Assembly: GCF_900156415.1 (NCBI RefSeq)
Contig: NZ_FTNM01000005.1
Location: 1-64,000, forward strand
Source of the DNA: Pontibacter lucknowensis
GTDB lineage: Bacteria; Bacteroidota; Bacteroidia; Cytophagales; Hymenobacteraceae
DNA: 64,000 nucleotides
Direction: 5' to 3'
The notes under the pieces are model-generated. The model worked only from the letters and a program-made list of their open reading frames with translations. It was not told the origin of the DNA and ran no database searches. This document shows, piece after piece, positions 26,224 to 35,890 of the stretch. The position numbers were made by a program, and so were the translations under genes. Positions within the stretch are counted from its first letter, which is position 1, and every line of letters starts with the position of its first letter.

Positions 26224-26808
26224 ATGAAAAACCTATGGATGGCAGCCACCCTCACATTGGGCGCGCTCGCCTTTGCATCCTGTAGCTCTGACACACAGGA
26301 AACAGACACCACCGCAAACGTAGACACGGAACTGAATACAACTGCCGCAGCCGACACCACCCTGAACGAAGACAAGAGGGAGTTTATGAGCAAGGCACAC
26401 AGCATCAGCACACAACAGGTGGAGCTGGGCAAACTGGCAGCTGAAAGAGGTGTGACTACGCAGGTGCGTGAGTATGGGCAGCAAATGGTAGACCTCTATT
26501 CTAAGAAACTGGAAGAGTTACAGGATATGTCCAGGCAGTACAGCACAACACCGCCTCAGCAAATGGAAGAAGACCATGCAGGACGTGTGCAGGAGCTGCG
26601 TGACAAAAACACCGATGAGTTTGATCAGTCCTACTGGGATACCGTGGTGGACGCGCATAAAGATGCCCTCAGTGAATTTGAAGATAATGTGAAAGACATT
26701 GAGGAAACGGACAATACAACCTTCAACCTGTGGGCCCGCAATACCACAAAAGAGATCCGGGCACAGATGGAAAATGCCATGCGTTTCAGGCAGGATTACA
26801 AAAACTAA
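26224..26808 (+). CDS. DUF4142 family lipoprotein
   Basis: A 194-residue lipoprotein with a signal peptide ending in ALAFASC (Cys20) and an acidic Thr/Asp linker to about residue 48. A four-helix ferritin-like DUF4142 domain follows, with KREFMSKAHSISTQQVELGKLAAERGVTTQVREYGQQMVDLYSKK (about 50-95) and QSYWDTVVDAHKDALSEFED (about 137-156), both typical of the family. The family is linked to stress and desiccation genes, but no activity is established. It converges with the GDSL esterase gene. Confidence 0.85.
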   Translation: MKNLWMAATLTLGALAFASCSSDTQETDTTANVDTELNTTAAADTTLNEDKREFMSKAHSISTQQVELGKLAAERGVTTQVREYGQQMVDLYSKKLEELQDMSRQYSTTPPQQMEEDHAGRVQELRDKNTDEFDQSYWDTVVDAHKDALSEFEDNVKDIEETDNTTFNLWARNTTKEIRAQMENAMRFRQDYKN

Positions 26809-26819
26809 GTTAACAGAGA

Positions 26820-26851
26820 GACAGGCGGTGCAGCATGCATCGCCTGTTTTG
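26820..26851. terminator. Hairpin between convergent DUF4142 and esterase genes
   Basis: ACAGGCG(G)TGC / GCA(T)CGCCTGT with a short loop, followed by TTTTG on the plus strand. It is imperfect but well placed to end both transcripts. Confidence 0.6.
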
Positions 26852-26852
26852 T

Positions 26853-27422
26853 TTAAATATTTTGCTTAATGATACCCTCCAGTACTGTCCAGGTATGGCG
26901 GGCCAGTATTTTTTGGCCCTCTGCATTGGGATGCACGCCATCCGGCAGATTAAGATGCCGCATACCGGCCACGCCTTCCAGTAAGAAAGGGACAAAGGTC
27001 ACATTATTCCTGATAGCCAATTCTCTGAAAAGCTTTCTGAACTCAGCTGCGTAGCGCCCTGGCACAATGTCAGGAAACTCCATACCTGACAAAATAATCT
27101 GCGCATCCGGATGTTTGTGCTTTACCTTGTCAATGATCTGCTGCAAATTTTGAGAGGTTTCCCGGGCAGGTATACCCCGCAGTCCGTCATTGGCACCAAG
27201 AGCCAGCACAAAAATATCGATTGGAGCAGCCAGCCAGCGATCGAGCCGGTACAGGCCACTGGAAGTGGTGTCGCCGCTGATGCCCGCATTGATCACTGTA
27301 TAGTCATCATACCCTTCTTCTTTCAGCTTTTCCTGTATCAGAGACGGGTAGGCCTGTGCCGTGGGCAACCCGTATCCCGCTGTCAGGCTGTCTCCGAAAA
27401 AAAGAATTGTCTTCATAGTCAT
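26853..27422 (-). CDS. GDSL/SGNH arylesterase, TesA-like
   Basis: A 189-residue SGNH hydrolase. The four blocks are visible: GDSLTAGYG (nucleophile Ser), INAGISGDTT (Gly), LGANDGLRG (Asn) and DGVHPN (Asp and His). This is the TesA/arylesterase subgroup, which acts on acyl esters or thioesters. TesA is periplasmic, but no signal peptide is visible here (MTMKTILFFGDS), so this copy would be cytosolic unless the start is further upstream. A second possible start is the ATG at 27416. Confidence 0.9.
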   Translation of the reverse strand: MTMKTILFFGDSLTAGYGLPTAQAYPSLIQEKLKEEGYDDYTVINAGISGDTTSSGLYRLDRWLAAPIDIFVLALGANDGLRGIPARETSQNLQQIIDKVKHKHPDAQIILSGMEFPDIVPGRYAAEFRKLFRELAIRNNVTFVPFLLEGVAGMRHLNLPDGVHPNAEGQKILARHTWTVLEGIIKQNI

Positions 27423-27747
27423 TTAATCTTGGCTATACCTGCATCAGCACGTGCTCCCCTGGTTATCAAGGCCGTATGAATGCGACTGCAACCCTTACGT
27501 TCCAGATACAATTTTCCGGGCCTGGGCATGCTCCGGAAACGAAAAAAAAGAGATAACAGTTATATAAAGAAGTGAGGCTTTCCGTAAAACAAGAAGGTGG
27601 TCTCCTTGTTTTATCATAAGCTGAAGCGCTGCTTTGCGATAAAGCTATATTTATACTACATTAGGACTCGCCTTAAAGAATTGCTCGTGGCCTCATCTAC
27701 GGCACTACTTTTGCGTAGAGAATATGTGGTCCAACAAACTAAATTAG
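27423..27747. other. Intergenic stretch with no gene seen
   Basis: 325 bp between the divergent esterase and Prc genes. It contains one hairpin at 27586-27612 (AAAACAAGAAG / CTCCTTGTTTT, 10 of 11 paired) and two copies of the genome-wide TATACCT-type word near the esterase start. No RNA gene or convincing ORF was found, and promoters for both genes should be here. Confidence 0.4.
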
Positions 27748-29859
27748 ATGCTATCCTTGACAACCAGATTAAAAATATTTCTTTCTGTACTGGCCGTGAT
27801 CTTACTCACGGGTTCTTTTATCCTGTACAGCAAAAACAGTACACCTGCCGGTAAAAACGAAATTCTGATCAAAGCCCTGATGCAGGGTTTGAGCACCATG
27901 CACTATAAGCCGAAGAAGGTAGACGATAATTTTTCTAAAAAAGCCTTTAAGCTATACCTGGATCGTCTGGACTTCAACAAGAAGTTCCTGCTCGAGTCAG
28001 ATGTGGCTATGCTGCGCCAGTACGAAACCCAGTTGGATGACCAGTTGCGTGCCGGCTCTTTTGAGTTCTTTGATATTTCGGCTGACCTGATCGAGAAGCG
28101 CACCAAAGAGTCTGAGGCCTTCTACAAAGAGATTCTGGCCAAGCCATTTGACTTTTCAAAGGAGGAGAGCATTGAACTGGATGGTAAAAAGCTAAAATAT
28201 GCCAAAGACAAAAACGAGCTGAAAGAAGCCTGGAGAAAGCAGCTGAAGTACCAGACACTAGTGCGCCTGGCTGAAATGCAGAAGCAACAGGAAAAAGCCA
28301 CGGCTAGCACTGACAGCAAAGAAACCCGCAAAACGCCGGAGCAATTGGAAGCTGAAGCCCGAGACAAAGTGATGACAGCTTACAACGAGCTTTACAAACG
28401 ATTGGCGCAGGTTACGCGCGACGATCGCCGCTCCACTTATATCAATGCGGTGGCCAACGTATACGATCCGCATACAGGCTACTTCCCTCCGAAAGCTAAA
28501 AAAGATTTTGATATTGAGTTTACCGGCCGACTGGAAGGTATAGGCGCCTCTTTGCAAGAAAAAGACGGTCAGATAAAAGTACTTGAAATCGTACCGGGAA
28601 GCCCTTCTTACATGCAAGGCGATCTGAAGCCGGGCGACGCTATCCAGAAAGTAGCGCAAGGCAGCGGTGATCCGGTATTGGTAGAAGGTATGCGCCTGGA
28701 CGACGCGATCCAGTTGATCCGTGGTAAGAAAGGAACTGAAGTACGCCTGACCGTACGCAAGCCGGATGGTAGCACACGTATTATCCCAATTGTGCGTGAC
28801 GTGATCGTGTTTGAAGAGACTTATGCGCAGAGTGCTATGATCGATGACAAGCAGAAGATTGGCTATATCAAGCTTCCTGGCTTCTATGCTGACTTTGAGC
28901 GTAATGGTGGCCGTAACAGTGGTGCCGACGTGAAGGCTGAAATCGAGAAATTGAAAGCAGCAGGTATGCAAGGCCTCGTACTGGACCTGCGTAACAACGG
29001 TGGTGGCTCCCTGGCAGATGCCGTTGAGATGGCAGGCTTGTTCATTGAGCAGGGCCCGATCGTACAGGTTCGTACCTCTTCTGGCAAGACTGTCGTACTG
29101 GATGACCGTGACCCGGAAGTACAGTATACTGGTCCGCTGGTGATCATGGTGAACTCTAACAGTGCTTCGGCTTCTGAAATTCTGGCAGCAGCCATGCAGG
29201 ACTACAAGCGTGCTGTTATCGTAGGTACACCTACTTTTGGTAAAGGTACTGTACAGCAGTTCGTGGAAATTGACGAAGCCCTGCCATCACAGTTTGACCC
29301 GTACAAGCCTTTCGGTGCGCTGAAGCTGACGATCCAGAAGTTCTACCGCATCAACGGTGGTACTACGCAGCTGCGTGGTGTAACGCCTGACGTTATTCTG
29401 CCAGACGCTTACAGCTACCTTGAGTTTGGTGAGAAAGAGCAGGATTATGCGCTTCCGTTTGACGAAATTTCTCCGGCACGTTATAAGCCATGGACCCGCA
29501 CTAAGCTAAACATACCGGCCATACAGTCGAACAGCAAGAGCCGTGTTGCAGGAAACGAGAGCTTCAAAGTAATTCAGCAGAGCGGCGAAAGACTGAAAAA
29601 ACAGTCTGATATCACAACCCGGTCACTGAGCATGAAGAAGTACATGGAAGAAGAGAAAAAGAGCGAAGCTGCAAACAAACAGTTAGAAGAAGCTCAGAAA
29701 AATGTTCCGGTGCTGAACGTGTCACGTTTGAAAACAGATCTGCAGGCTATCTCAGGTGACACTGCCAAGATGGCCCGTAACAAAGACTTCCTGAAGTCGC
29801 TGCAGAAGGACGTGTATGTAGAAGAATCCGTAGCGATCATTAAAAATGACTTGAAGTAA
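27748..29859 (+). CDS. Carboxy-terminal processing protease, Prc/Tsp family (S41)
   Basis: A 703-residue periplasmic protease with an N-terminal signal anchor ([20 protein letters not shown], about 9-28). A helical N-terminal domain carries the Prc-type [24 protein letters not shown] segment. A PDZ domain follows (about 255-345; [15 protein letters not shown]...PGDAI). The S41 catalytic domain has the Ser-Lys dyad S474 (SNSASASE) and K499 (FGKGTVQQ), 25 residues apart as in E. coli Prc. The C-terminal DUF3340-like helical part is also present. It degrades misfolded or tagged periplasmic proteins and may act on cell-wall hydrolases. Confidence 0.94.
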   Translation: MLSLTTRLKIFLSVLAVILLTGSFILYSKNSTPAGKNEILIKALMQGLSTMHYKPKKVDDNFSKKAFKLYLDRLDFNKKFLLESDVAMLRQYETQLDDQLRAGSFEFFDISADLIEKRTKESEAFYKEILAKPFDFSKEESIELDGKKLKYAKDKNELKEAWRKQLKYQTLVRLAEMQKQQEKATASTDSKETRKTPEQLEAEARDKVMTAYNELYKRLAQVTRDDRRSTYINAVANVYDPHTGYFPPKAKKDFDIEFTGRLEGIGASLQEKDGQIKVLEIVPGSPSYMQGDLKPGDAIQKVAQGSGDPVLVEGMRLDDAIQLIRGKKGTEVRLTVRKPDGSTRIIPIVRDVIVFEETYAQSAMIDDKQKIGYIKLPGFYADFERNGGRNSGADVKAEIEKLKAAGMQGLVLDLRNNGGGSLADAVEMAGLFIEQGPIVQVRTSSGKTVVLDDRDPEVQYTGPLVIMVNSNSASASEILAAAMQDYKRAVIVGTPTFGKGTVQQFVEIDEALPSQFDPYKPFGALKLTIQKFYRINGGTTQLRGVTPDVILPDAYSYLEFGEKEQDYALPFDEISPARYKPWTRTKLNIPAIQSNSKSRVAGNESFKVIQQSGERLKKQSDITTRSLSMKKYMEEEKKSEAANKQLEEAQKNVPVLNVSRLKTDLQAISGDTAKMARNKDFLKSLQKDVYVEESVAIIKNDLK

Positions 29860-29883
29860 TTGCCTTCAATTGGTAATAAGGAG

Positions 29884-29920
29884 AAAGCCGGCTATGCAGA
29901 TAGCCGGCTTTTTTTTATTT
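29884..29920 (+). terminator. Intrinsic terminator after the Prc gene
   Basis: A perfect 12-bp stem (AAAGCCGGCTAT / ATAGCCGGCTTT) with a GCAG tetraloop and a long T-tract. It rules out the longer in-frame reading of the next gene from 29870. Confidence 0.9.
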
Positions 29921-29950
29921 TGCATCTTCGCCTCAACTAGAACAATATTC

Positions 29951-31690
29951 ATGAAACACCTCAACCTGCTTCAAGGCTTCCGAACGAAGCGTTACACCCT
30001 TACATGTTTTACAGCAGTCCTCCTCTCCTTTTCGGCTTGCGCGCCCCGTCCTCAAACTCAGTCTGAGGCCGCTAAGCAAGGCGTAGTTGCTGACAAAGCC
30101 ATGGTGGTTTCCGCTCACCCGGACGCCTCTAACATCGGTTTAGAGATACTGCGCAAAGGCGGCAATGCCTATGACGCAGCCATCGCCACACAGTTTGCCC
30201 TGGCCGTTTGCTATCCGGTTGCCGGCAACATCGGTGGAGGTGGCTTTCTGGTATACCGCCATCATACTGGCGAAACCGGAGCACTCGACTTCAGGGAGAA
30301 AGCTCCCGCAGCTGCTCACCGCGATATGTACCTGGACTCACTGGGCAATGTGATACCTGACCTGAGCTTGATGGGCCACCTGGCAGCAGGTGTACCTGGC
30401 TCTGTAGATGGCATGATCAAGCTGCACGAAAAGCTTGGTTCGATGTCATTTGCCGAACTGGTGCAGCCTTCGATTGACCTGGCTCGTCGCGGCGTGGTGC
30501 TCACTGAACGTGAGGCACGCATGCTGAACAATGCCCGGGAGCGGATGATCAGGTATAACAAGCACACTCCCTACCTCACCCGTGCACAGGCCTGGCAGGC
30601 CGGTGACACCCTCTTTCACCTCGACCTGGCCCGCACCCTGGAGCGCATCCGTGACAAAGGTCGTGAGGGCTTCTACGCTGGTGAAACGGCTGACCTGATC
30701 GTAAAAGAAATGCAGCGCGGCGGCGGACTGGTTTCACACCAAGACCTGCGTGACTATAATGCCGTATGGCGTACGCCTATTACAGGGCAGTACAAGAACC
30801 TGAAAGTCACTTCCATGTCGCCCCCTTCGAGCGGAGGTATAGCCCTTATGCAGCTGCTGACCATGGTAGAGCCTTACGACCTGAAAGATTACGGCTGGCA
30901 GCAGCCTCAGACCATACAGGTGATGACCGAAGCCAAGCGTCGGGTATACGCAGACCGTGCCACCTATCTTGGCGATCCGGATTTTTATAAAGTGCCCAGC
31001 AGCGGCCTGTTAGATCGTAGCTACCTGCAGGAGCGCATGCAGAACGTGAGTATGGAGCGTGCCACACCTTCGTCAGAGGTGAAAGCTGGCGACTTACCGG
31101 TTTATGAATCAGATCAAACTACCCATTTCAGCATTGTCGATCAGTTTGGCAACGCCGCTTCCATAACTACAACCATCAACGGTGGCTATGGATCCATGGT
31201 GGTGGTAGAAGGTGCTGGTTTCCTGCTCAACAACGAAATGGACGACTTCAGCGCAAAACCTGGTGTCCCGAATATGTTTGGCCTGATCGGAGGTGAAGCA
31301 AACTCTGTGCAACCCGGCAAACGTATGCTTAGTGCCATGACACCGACCATACTGGAAAAAGACGGCAAACTCTTCATGGTCGTAGGCACTCCGGGTGGCT
31401 CAACCATCATCACCTCTGTTTTCCAAACGATCCTGAACGTAGTGGAGCACGGTATGACCATGCAGGAAGCCGTGGCTGCTCCCCGCTTCCATCATCAGTG
31501 GCTGCCTGACGAGATACAACATGAACCGGATGCCATCTCTCCTGAGGTAAGGGCTGTGCTTGAGAGCAAGGGCTATAAGCTGAAGCAAAGAGGCAAGTAC
31601 GGCGCCGTGGAAGGTATACTAGTGCTGCCAAACGGCAAGTTGGAAGGTGGTGCCGACCCTCGTGGTGACGACACAGCCGTTGGTTTTTAA
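29951..31690 (+). CDS. Gamma-glutamyltransferase (lipoprotein)
   Basis: A 579-residue Ntn hydrolase precursor that cleaves and transfers gamma-glutamyl groups of glutathione-like thiols. The signal peptide ends in a lipobox with Cys30 (LLSFSAC), so it is membrane-anchored in the periplasm. The autoprocessing site is [10 protein letters not shown] with nucleophile Thr390. It is followed by [24 protein letters not shown] (the GSG/NNEMDDF substrate block) and [12 protein letters not shown]. The large subunit starts with [26 protein letters not shown]. Length is normal. It is a single-gene unit between two strong terminators. Confidence 0.94.
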   Translation: MKHLNLLQGFRTKRYTLTCFTAVLLSFSACAPRPQTQSEAAKQGVVADKAMVVSAHPDASNIGLEILRKGGNAYDAAIATQFALAVCYPVAGNIGGGGFLVYRHHTGETGALDFREKAPAAAHRDMYLDSLGNVIPDLSLMGHLAAGVPGSVDGMIKLHEKLGSMSFAELVQPSIDLARRGVVLTEREARMLNNARERMIRYNKHTPYLTRAQAWQAGDTLFHLDLARTLERIRDKGREGFYAGETADLIVKEMQRGGGLVSHQDLRDYNAVWRTPITGQYKNLKVTSMSPPSSGGIALMQLLTMVEPYDLKDYGWQQPQTIQVMTEAKRRVYADRATYLGDPDFYKVPSSGLLDRSYLQERMQNVSMERATPSSEVKAGDLPVYESDQTTHFSIVDQFGNAASITTTINGGYGSMVVVEGAGFLLNNEMDDFSAKPGVPNMFGLIGGEANSVQPGKRMLSAMTPTILEKDGKLFMVVGTPGGSTIITSVFQTILNVVEHGMTMQEAVAAPRFHHQWLPDEIQHEPDAISPEVRAVLESKGYKLKQRGKYGAVEGILVLPNGKLEGGADPRGDDTAVGF

Positions 31691-31709
31691 CAGGCATAGC
31701 ATCATACAA

Positions 31710-31749
31710 AAAGAGCCCGCAGATATAGCATCTGCGGGCTCTTTCTTTT
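31710..31749 (+). terminator. Intrinsic terminator after gamma-glutamyltransferase
   Basis: A perfect 15-bp stem (AAAGAGCCCGCAGAT / ATCTGCGGGCTCTTT) with a 5-nt loop, then CTTTT. It lies between convergent genes and may serve both. Confidence 0.85.
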
Positions 31750-31764
31750 CATACAAGGTATACC

Positions 31765-32157
31765 TTAGCTATTCTTGCGCTTCTCGATGAAGCCCCCAAT
31801 GTAGGTGGCCATTGCGGCTATACCTGTGGTACTCATGAGCCCAAAGATCAGTTTGCGTCGATTTAAGGTGGCAGGGTCAAATTTCGTTTCTGTCTCCACA
31901 TCCGGCACGGCAGCTTGCAGGAACGAACGCAGCGTTTGGACCAGCAAGAGACCGGTAATCCCCACTGCTACGTGCGCCATTTTTTGGTCACCTTTCTCCA
32001 GGTTTTTGCTCAGCAGCAGCAGTCCGCTTCCGGCTATTGCAGGTATAAGTGCTGTCTTTGGACGTTTCTCGTTCATAAAATAGCTACTCAGGCCAGAGCC
32101 AATAAGGGTAGCAGCATGCACATTGTTTATAATTTGCGGTTTGTCTGTCATAGTCAT
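31765..32157 (-). CDS. Small integral membrane protein, unknown function
   Basis: A 130-residue protein with about three or four hydrophobic segments: ATLIGSGLSSYF, TALIPAIAGSGLLLLS, VAVGITGLLLVQTL and LIFGLMSTTGIAAMATYIGGF. A basic C-terminus (EKRKNS) follows. The repeated small-residue helices remind me of the TMEM14/UPF0136 fold, but that is a weak impression. It begins MTMTD, so either of two closely spaced ATGs (32157, 32151) could be used. No partner gene is evident. Confidence 0.6.
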   Translation of the reverse strand: MTMTDKPQIINNVHAATLIGSGLSSYFMNEKRPKTALIPAIAGSGLLLLSKNLEKGDQKMAHVAVGITGLLLVQTLRSFLQAAVPDVETETKFDPATLNRRKLIFGLMSTTGIAAMATYIGGFIEKRKNS

Positions 32158-32250
32158 TTCTTTTGGTTCGTCTACTTCATACCGATTGCTTCACGGCTGG
32201 GTTATACCTGTATGAACGACTTCACCTGTAGAACTGCTATATCTGCACAC

Positions 32251-32285
32251 AAAAAAGCGGCCTGCCGCATGACGGTAGGCCGCTT
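32251..32285 (-). terminator. Intrinsic terminator after the T9SS nuclease gene
   Basis: On the minus strand AAGCGGCCTACCG / CGGCAGGCCGCTT forms a 13-bp stem with one mismatch, followed by TTTTGTG. Confidence 0.85.
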
Positions 32286-32304
32286 CCTAGTAAAGTAAAT
32301 TCGC

Positions 32305-35300
32305 TTAGTTTCTCACCAGTTTGGCCTGGTATACCTTGCCTTGTACCAACACCTGCACATAGTACATACCATTGCGCAGGCCGGCTACCTTCTCGTTCAG
32401 CTGCTGCTGCACGCTGCTCAGGTTACCGCCCAGTTCGTACATTTTGGTGCCGTTGGCAGAGCGCAGCTCCAGCGTCATCTCTTCCAGCACCGATACTTCG
32501 GCCGGCAACGAGATGTTCACCACAGCGCCCTGTGTCGGGTTCGGATACAGACGGAAGGCCAGCTCCTGGCCATTGGCTATACCTACCGGGAAGTCGTTGT
32601 CGCGGATGGCGAGCGTGAAGCTGCGGGCGGCGGCTGCCATACCCAGGTCCGTTGTCACATTGTTGATGTAGAACGACACCTGCTCGGTTGGCTCTGTCAG
32701 CTTGTCGTCTGCTATGCTTACCTCGAACGAAGCAGTTGAAGCGTAGGCAGGCACCTCCACGGCGATTACGTTGCTGGCGGCCACCGGGGCGGTCGTGTAA
32801 TCAACGGCAGTGGCGGTTGCGCCGTCTTTCACCGTCAGGTATACGGTATGAGCCTTTGGCTGCGCGGCCGAGATGTTCATGGTCACAGTGACAGGTGCAT
32901 CGCCCTCTGTGGCAGTCAGGGTTGGTGCTGAGAAAGCAACCGCTGGCGTAGCCCCGAAGCTGAAGCGGGCTGAAACCGGCACGTGGTCCGACGTAGTATT
33001 TCTGTAGTTCGGAATCAGGCTCAGCAGCTGGTTCTCAATCGCAATCGACTCCTCAATGTATTCATCCACCAAAGACTTCGATACGATGATGTGGTCCAGG
33101 AAGCTCTGGAAAGAGCCCGAGGCATAGGTGTAACCACCGGCTACGCTCAGGTCGTAGGTCAGGGCTTTATAGTTGCTGTCGAGCACAAACGAGTTCAGGG
33201 AAGAAGGCAGGTTGTTCACTACAGACACATCCACATCCTCGTTCATGTCGCCCAGCATCACCAGGTTCACGTTCGGGTACTGTGCTGCCAGGCTGTCCTT
33301 CAATACCTGCACGTCGTACTTGCGCTGGTTGTAAGGCGTCACGTTGGTGCCGGAGTTGGCACGGGTATGGAGGTTCACCACGTAGATCTGCTGTGTCACG
33401 CCGTTTACGGTGGCTTCCAGTTCTACCAGCAATGGCAGGCGACCACTGGCCCAGAAGCTGGTCTGCGCTGCAGGGTAGTCAGGTAACGTAGCTGTACCAG
33501 CTAGCACGTCCTGATACAGTTTGTGGAGCAGCACTTTCTGGCTCTTCACTTTTACTACATCTTTCTTGTAAGCGACATAAAGCTTCTGTGGCACCAGATT
33601 GCGGCTTGGGTCCCAGGAGTAGGAATGCACATCAGAGCGAACAAAATCATAAGCAGGGAGTTCTGCCATCAGGCTAACCATGGCAGCATCGTTCGCAATT
33701 TCCTGGAAGGCAATGATGTCAGCGTCCAGTGTTTGAAGGGCTTTTTTAGCATTGGCGAACTGTAGTTCCTCGTTATCCGGACCAAGTTCTTGGCCTCTGT
33801 CGTCTTTGTCAGCGCCAAACCACTCCAGGTTCCAGGACACGATATCCAGCGTGCTGCTCTTTGGCAGGGAGGTGCCAGTCAGGACTCCTTTCACTACGGT
33901 GAAGTCGCCGCTCGAGTAAGTCAGCTGGCCAGTGGAGCGCAGCTTGGTGCTGCCTGGCTTGTAGCGTACGTACACTTGATTCGTGGCGCCTGTCTCAGCA
34001 GCAGTGTAAAAGAGAGAGGAAGCGTAGGTCTGGCCGTTCTTGGAAAGCTCGAAATCGGTTCCTACAGACAGGGTCATGCCTGCCGGGTAGCCCAGTGCTG
34101 AGAAATTGAAGGTATAGGGAGCTGATGCGTTCGGTACTTCCACCAGACCGAAATCAACGCTGAACTCGTTGGCTACCAGCAGTTGGTCTACGTTCTCAAC
34201 GGCAAAGTCGTCCAGCGTCCAACGAGCGGCATTCAGGTCCACACCGGAGGTATAGACGAAGGCTACATGCACCGCAGTGCCTTTGTAGGCCGTCAGGTTC
34301 ACGATGGATTGTTTCCAAACGTCAGAAGCGGCAGCCGGGAAGTCGCCATTCAGCTCGGTCCAGGTGGCAGTGGCTGGTGCGCTGGTGCCATCGTAGTTTG
34401 TCGACACCATCAGTTTCAGACCAGGGCCCTGGAAGGCGGTTCTGGTCCAGAAGGAAAGGGCGGCAATGTTAAAGGCAGACAAATCCAGTGCAGGCGAAAT
34501 CAGCCAGTCCTCGTTGTCGCGGGCACTGCCGGCAAAGCCGTTAATCTGCACACCGTTGTTGCGTCCGCTGGTTTCAGTTTCTCTACCGAAAGTCGTGCAG
34601 CCCCATACCTGGTCGCCGGTTACGCTGTAGGCCTTCCAGCCACCTGGCAGTGCGGTACCGCAGTTGTTGAAGTTCTGTACATACGGGCTAACCGCATTGG
34701 CTGACAGCTCAGTTACAGCCGTGGCTATACCTGTACCGCTATGCGCAATTGTGCCAGTCAAGGCTCCTAAAATAGTTGGCGTCACGCGTACAAACACGGT
34801 TGGGTTGGCAGCCATCTCCTCAGCAGAGAAAGAGATGCTGGCAGCGAAACCAGATGTAGCTTGCTTGGAGACCATAAAGCCACCAGTAGCCGATAGTTGT
34901 ACGTTGCCGGTGATGTTGGCGCTGGCCAAGGTATAGGAAGAAACGTTTGGCTGGTTCAACACCACATCGCCAAAAGCCAGTGATGCCGGAGCCAGCACGA
35001 TGGGGTTCTTGCTGTCGCTCAGGCTGCTCACTTCGATATTGTCTACGGCAAAGCTCGGTCTGGAACCGCCGCCGCTTATTTGGCGGGATGCCCAGCGCAG
35101 CTGCACCACTTCCTGGTTTTCAGCCGCCTCTGGTAGGGTTATAGTAAAAGTCTCTAATTTTTGTGGCGCTGTGTTACCACTCGTAGTCCACTTTTCTGTG
35201 TTGTTCTGGTACGCAGTGCCGTCCAGGTTGATAAAATCGCCGCTTGTACCAACGCGGTACTGCAGCACCACTTCGTTGATACGCGTGTTGCTACCGCCAT

Positions 35301-35709
35301 CATACGGATTGCGTAGCGTCATCATCTCAAACGACACTTTCACGGCCTGTTTTTGCTGGGTGCTGATGGCGAACGCCAGGCTTAGGTCAACCGACCCACT
35401 GTTCAGAAAGCCTATTTTGCCATTGTAGTTATGAACGGCGCCGTTGGTAGTAGTGGATGTGCTACCTCCCAGCATCGCTCTGTCTGCAGTTGCCGGAGTC
35501 GTTCTGAAGTTCGCGCCAGGACTAGTAGACAATAACCATCCCTGCCATCCGTCAGGATAAGCAGTGGACGCATGCTCCAGGCTGGAGAAGTCCTGCGAGT
35601 AAGGCAGCGACTGTGGCTGCGGATTGGTCTGCGCTAATGCTTCGCCGCCAGCCAAAAAGGCACAGCAGGCCAGCACAAAAGCAGACGCCTTGTGTAAATG
35701 TTTAAACAT
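32305..35709 (-). CDS. Secreted T9SS endonuclease/exonuclease/phosphatase protein
   Basis: A 1134-residue secreted protein. In order: a signal peptide (residues 1-26, FVLACCAFLAGGEALAQ); beta-sandwich modules, including two cleaved-adhesin/choice-of-anchor-like jelly rolls (SLPYSQDFSSLEHASTAYPDGWQGW and SPYVQNFNNCGTALPGGWKAY); and an endonuclease/exonuclease/phosphatase domain (LDIVSWNLEWFGADKDDRG, DIIAFQEIAN, VNLHTRA, LGDMNEDVD, SDHVPVSARF). A Calx-beta-like domain (TATEGDAPVTVTMNISA) and a C-terminal type IX sorting domain (FRLYPNPTQG...GMYYVQVLVQGKVYQAKLVRN) complete it. It is probably an extracellular DNase or phosphodiesterase. The TAnnTTTG box is 108 bp upstream. Confidence 0.9.
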   Translation of the reverse strand: MFKHLHKASAFVLACCAFLAGGEALAQTNPQPQSLPYSQDFSSLEHASTAYPDGWQGWLLSTSPGANFRTTPATADRAMLGGSTSTTTNGAVHNYNGKIGFLNSGSVDLSLAFAISTQQKQAVKVSFEMMTLRNPYDGGSNTRINEVVLQYRVGTSGDFINLDGTAYQNNTEKWTTSGNTAPQKLETFTITLPEAAENQEVVQLRWASRQISGGGSRPSFAVDNIEVSSLSDSKNPIVLAPASLAFGDVVLNQPNVSSYTLASANITGNVQLSATGGFMVSKQATSGFAASISFSAEEMAANPTVFVRVTPTILGALTGTIAHSGTGIATAVTELSANAVSPYVQNFNNCGTALPGGWKAYSVTGDQVWGCTTFGRETETSGRNNGVQINGFAGSARDNEDWLISPALDLSAFNIAALSFWTRTAFQGPGLKLMVSTNYDGTSAPATATWTELNGDFPAAASDVWKQSIVNLTAYKGTAVHVAFVYTSGVDLNAARWTLDDFAVENVDQLLVANEFSVDFGLVEVPNASAPYTFNFSALGYPAGMTLSVGTDFELSKNGQTYASSLFYTAAETGATNQVYVRYKPGSTKLRSTGQLTYSSGDFTVVKGVLTGTSLPKSSTLDIVSWNLEWFGADKDDRGQELGPDNEELQFANAKKALQTLDADIIAFQEIANDAAMVSLMAELPAYDFVRSDVHSYSWDPSRNLVPQKLYVAYKKDVVKVKSQKVLLHKLYQDVLAGTATLPDYPAAQTSFWASGRLPLLVELEATVNGVTQQIYVVNLHTRANSGTNVTPYNQRKYDVQVLKDSLAAQYPNVNLVMLGDMNEDVDVSVVNNLPSSLNSFVLDSNYKALTYDLSVAGGYTYASGSFQSFLDHIIVSKSLVDEYIEESIAIENQLLSLIPNYRNTTSDHVPVSARFSFGATPAVAFSAPTLTATEGDAPVTVTMNISAAQPKAHTVYLTVKDGATATAVDYTTAPVAASNVIAVEVPAYASTASFEVSIADDKLTEPTEQVSFYINNVTTDLGMAAAARSFTLAIRDNDFPVGIANGQELAFRLYPNPTQGAVVNISLPAEVSVLEEMTLELRSANGTKMYELGGNLSSVQQQLNEKVAGLRNGMYYVQVLVQGKVYQAKLVRN

Positions 35710-35816
35710 AGATATAAGAGAGATTTGATTGGTGACGTGTGAGGCGCACGAAAGTTTAGTGCACTGTCATGCAATGGGATACGGGCACAGAGAGGCGCTT
35801 GAAAATCCATCGATTG

Positions 35817-35824
35817 CAAAGGTA
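35817..35824 (-). promoter_or_regulatory. -7 box of the T9SS nuclease gene
   Basis: TACCTTTG on the minus strand matches TAnnTTTG. It predicts a 5' leader of about 100 nt, the longest of the candidates in this window. Confidence 0.45.
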
Positions 35825-35890
35825 AGCAGACGTTTTCAATCCAATGTTACCAAATCATCAATATTATTTCAAGTGTATATTATAACTTGG

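Noticed and set aside
29870..29950. Longer N-terminus of gamma-glutamyltransferase
   Set aside because: The extra codons run through a perfect intrinsic terminator; the ATG at 29951 starts a proper lipoprotein signal peptide.
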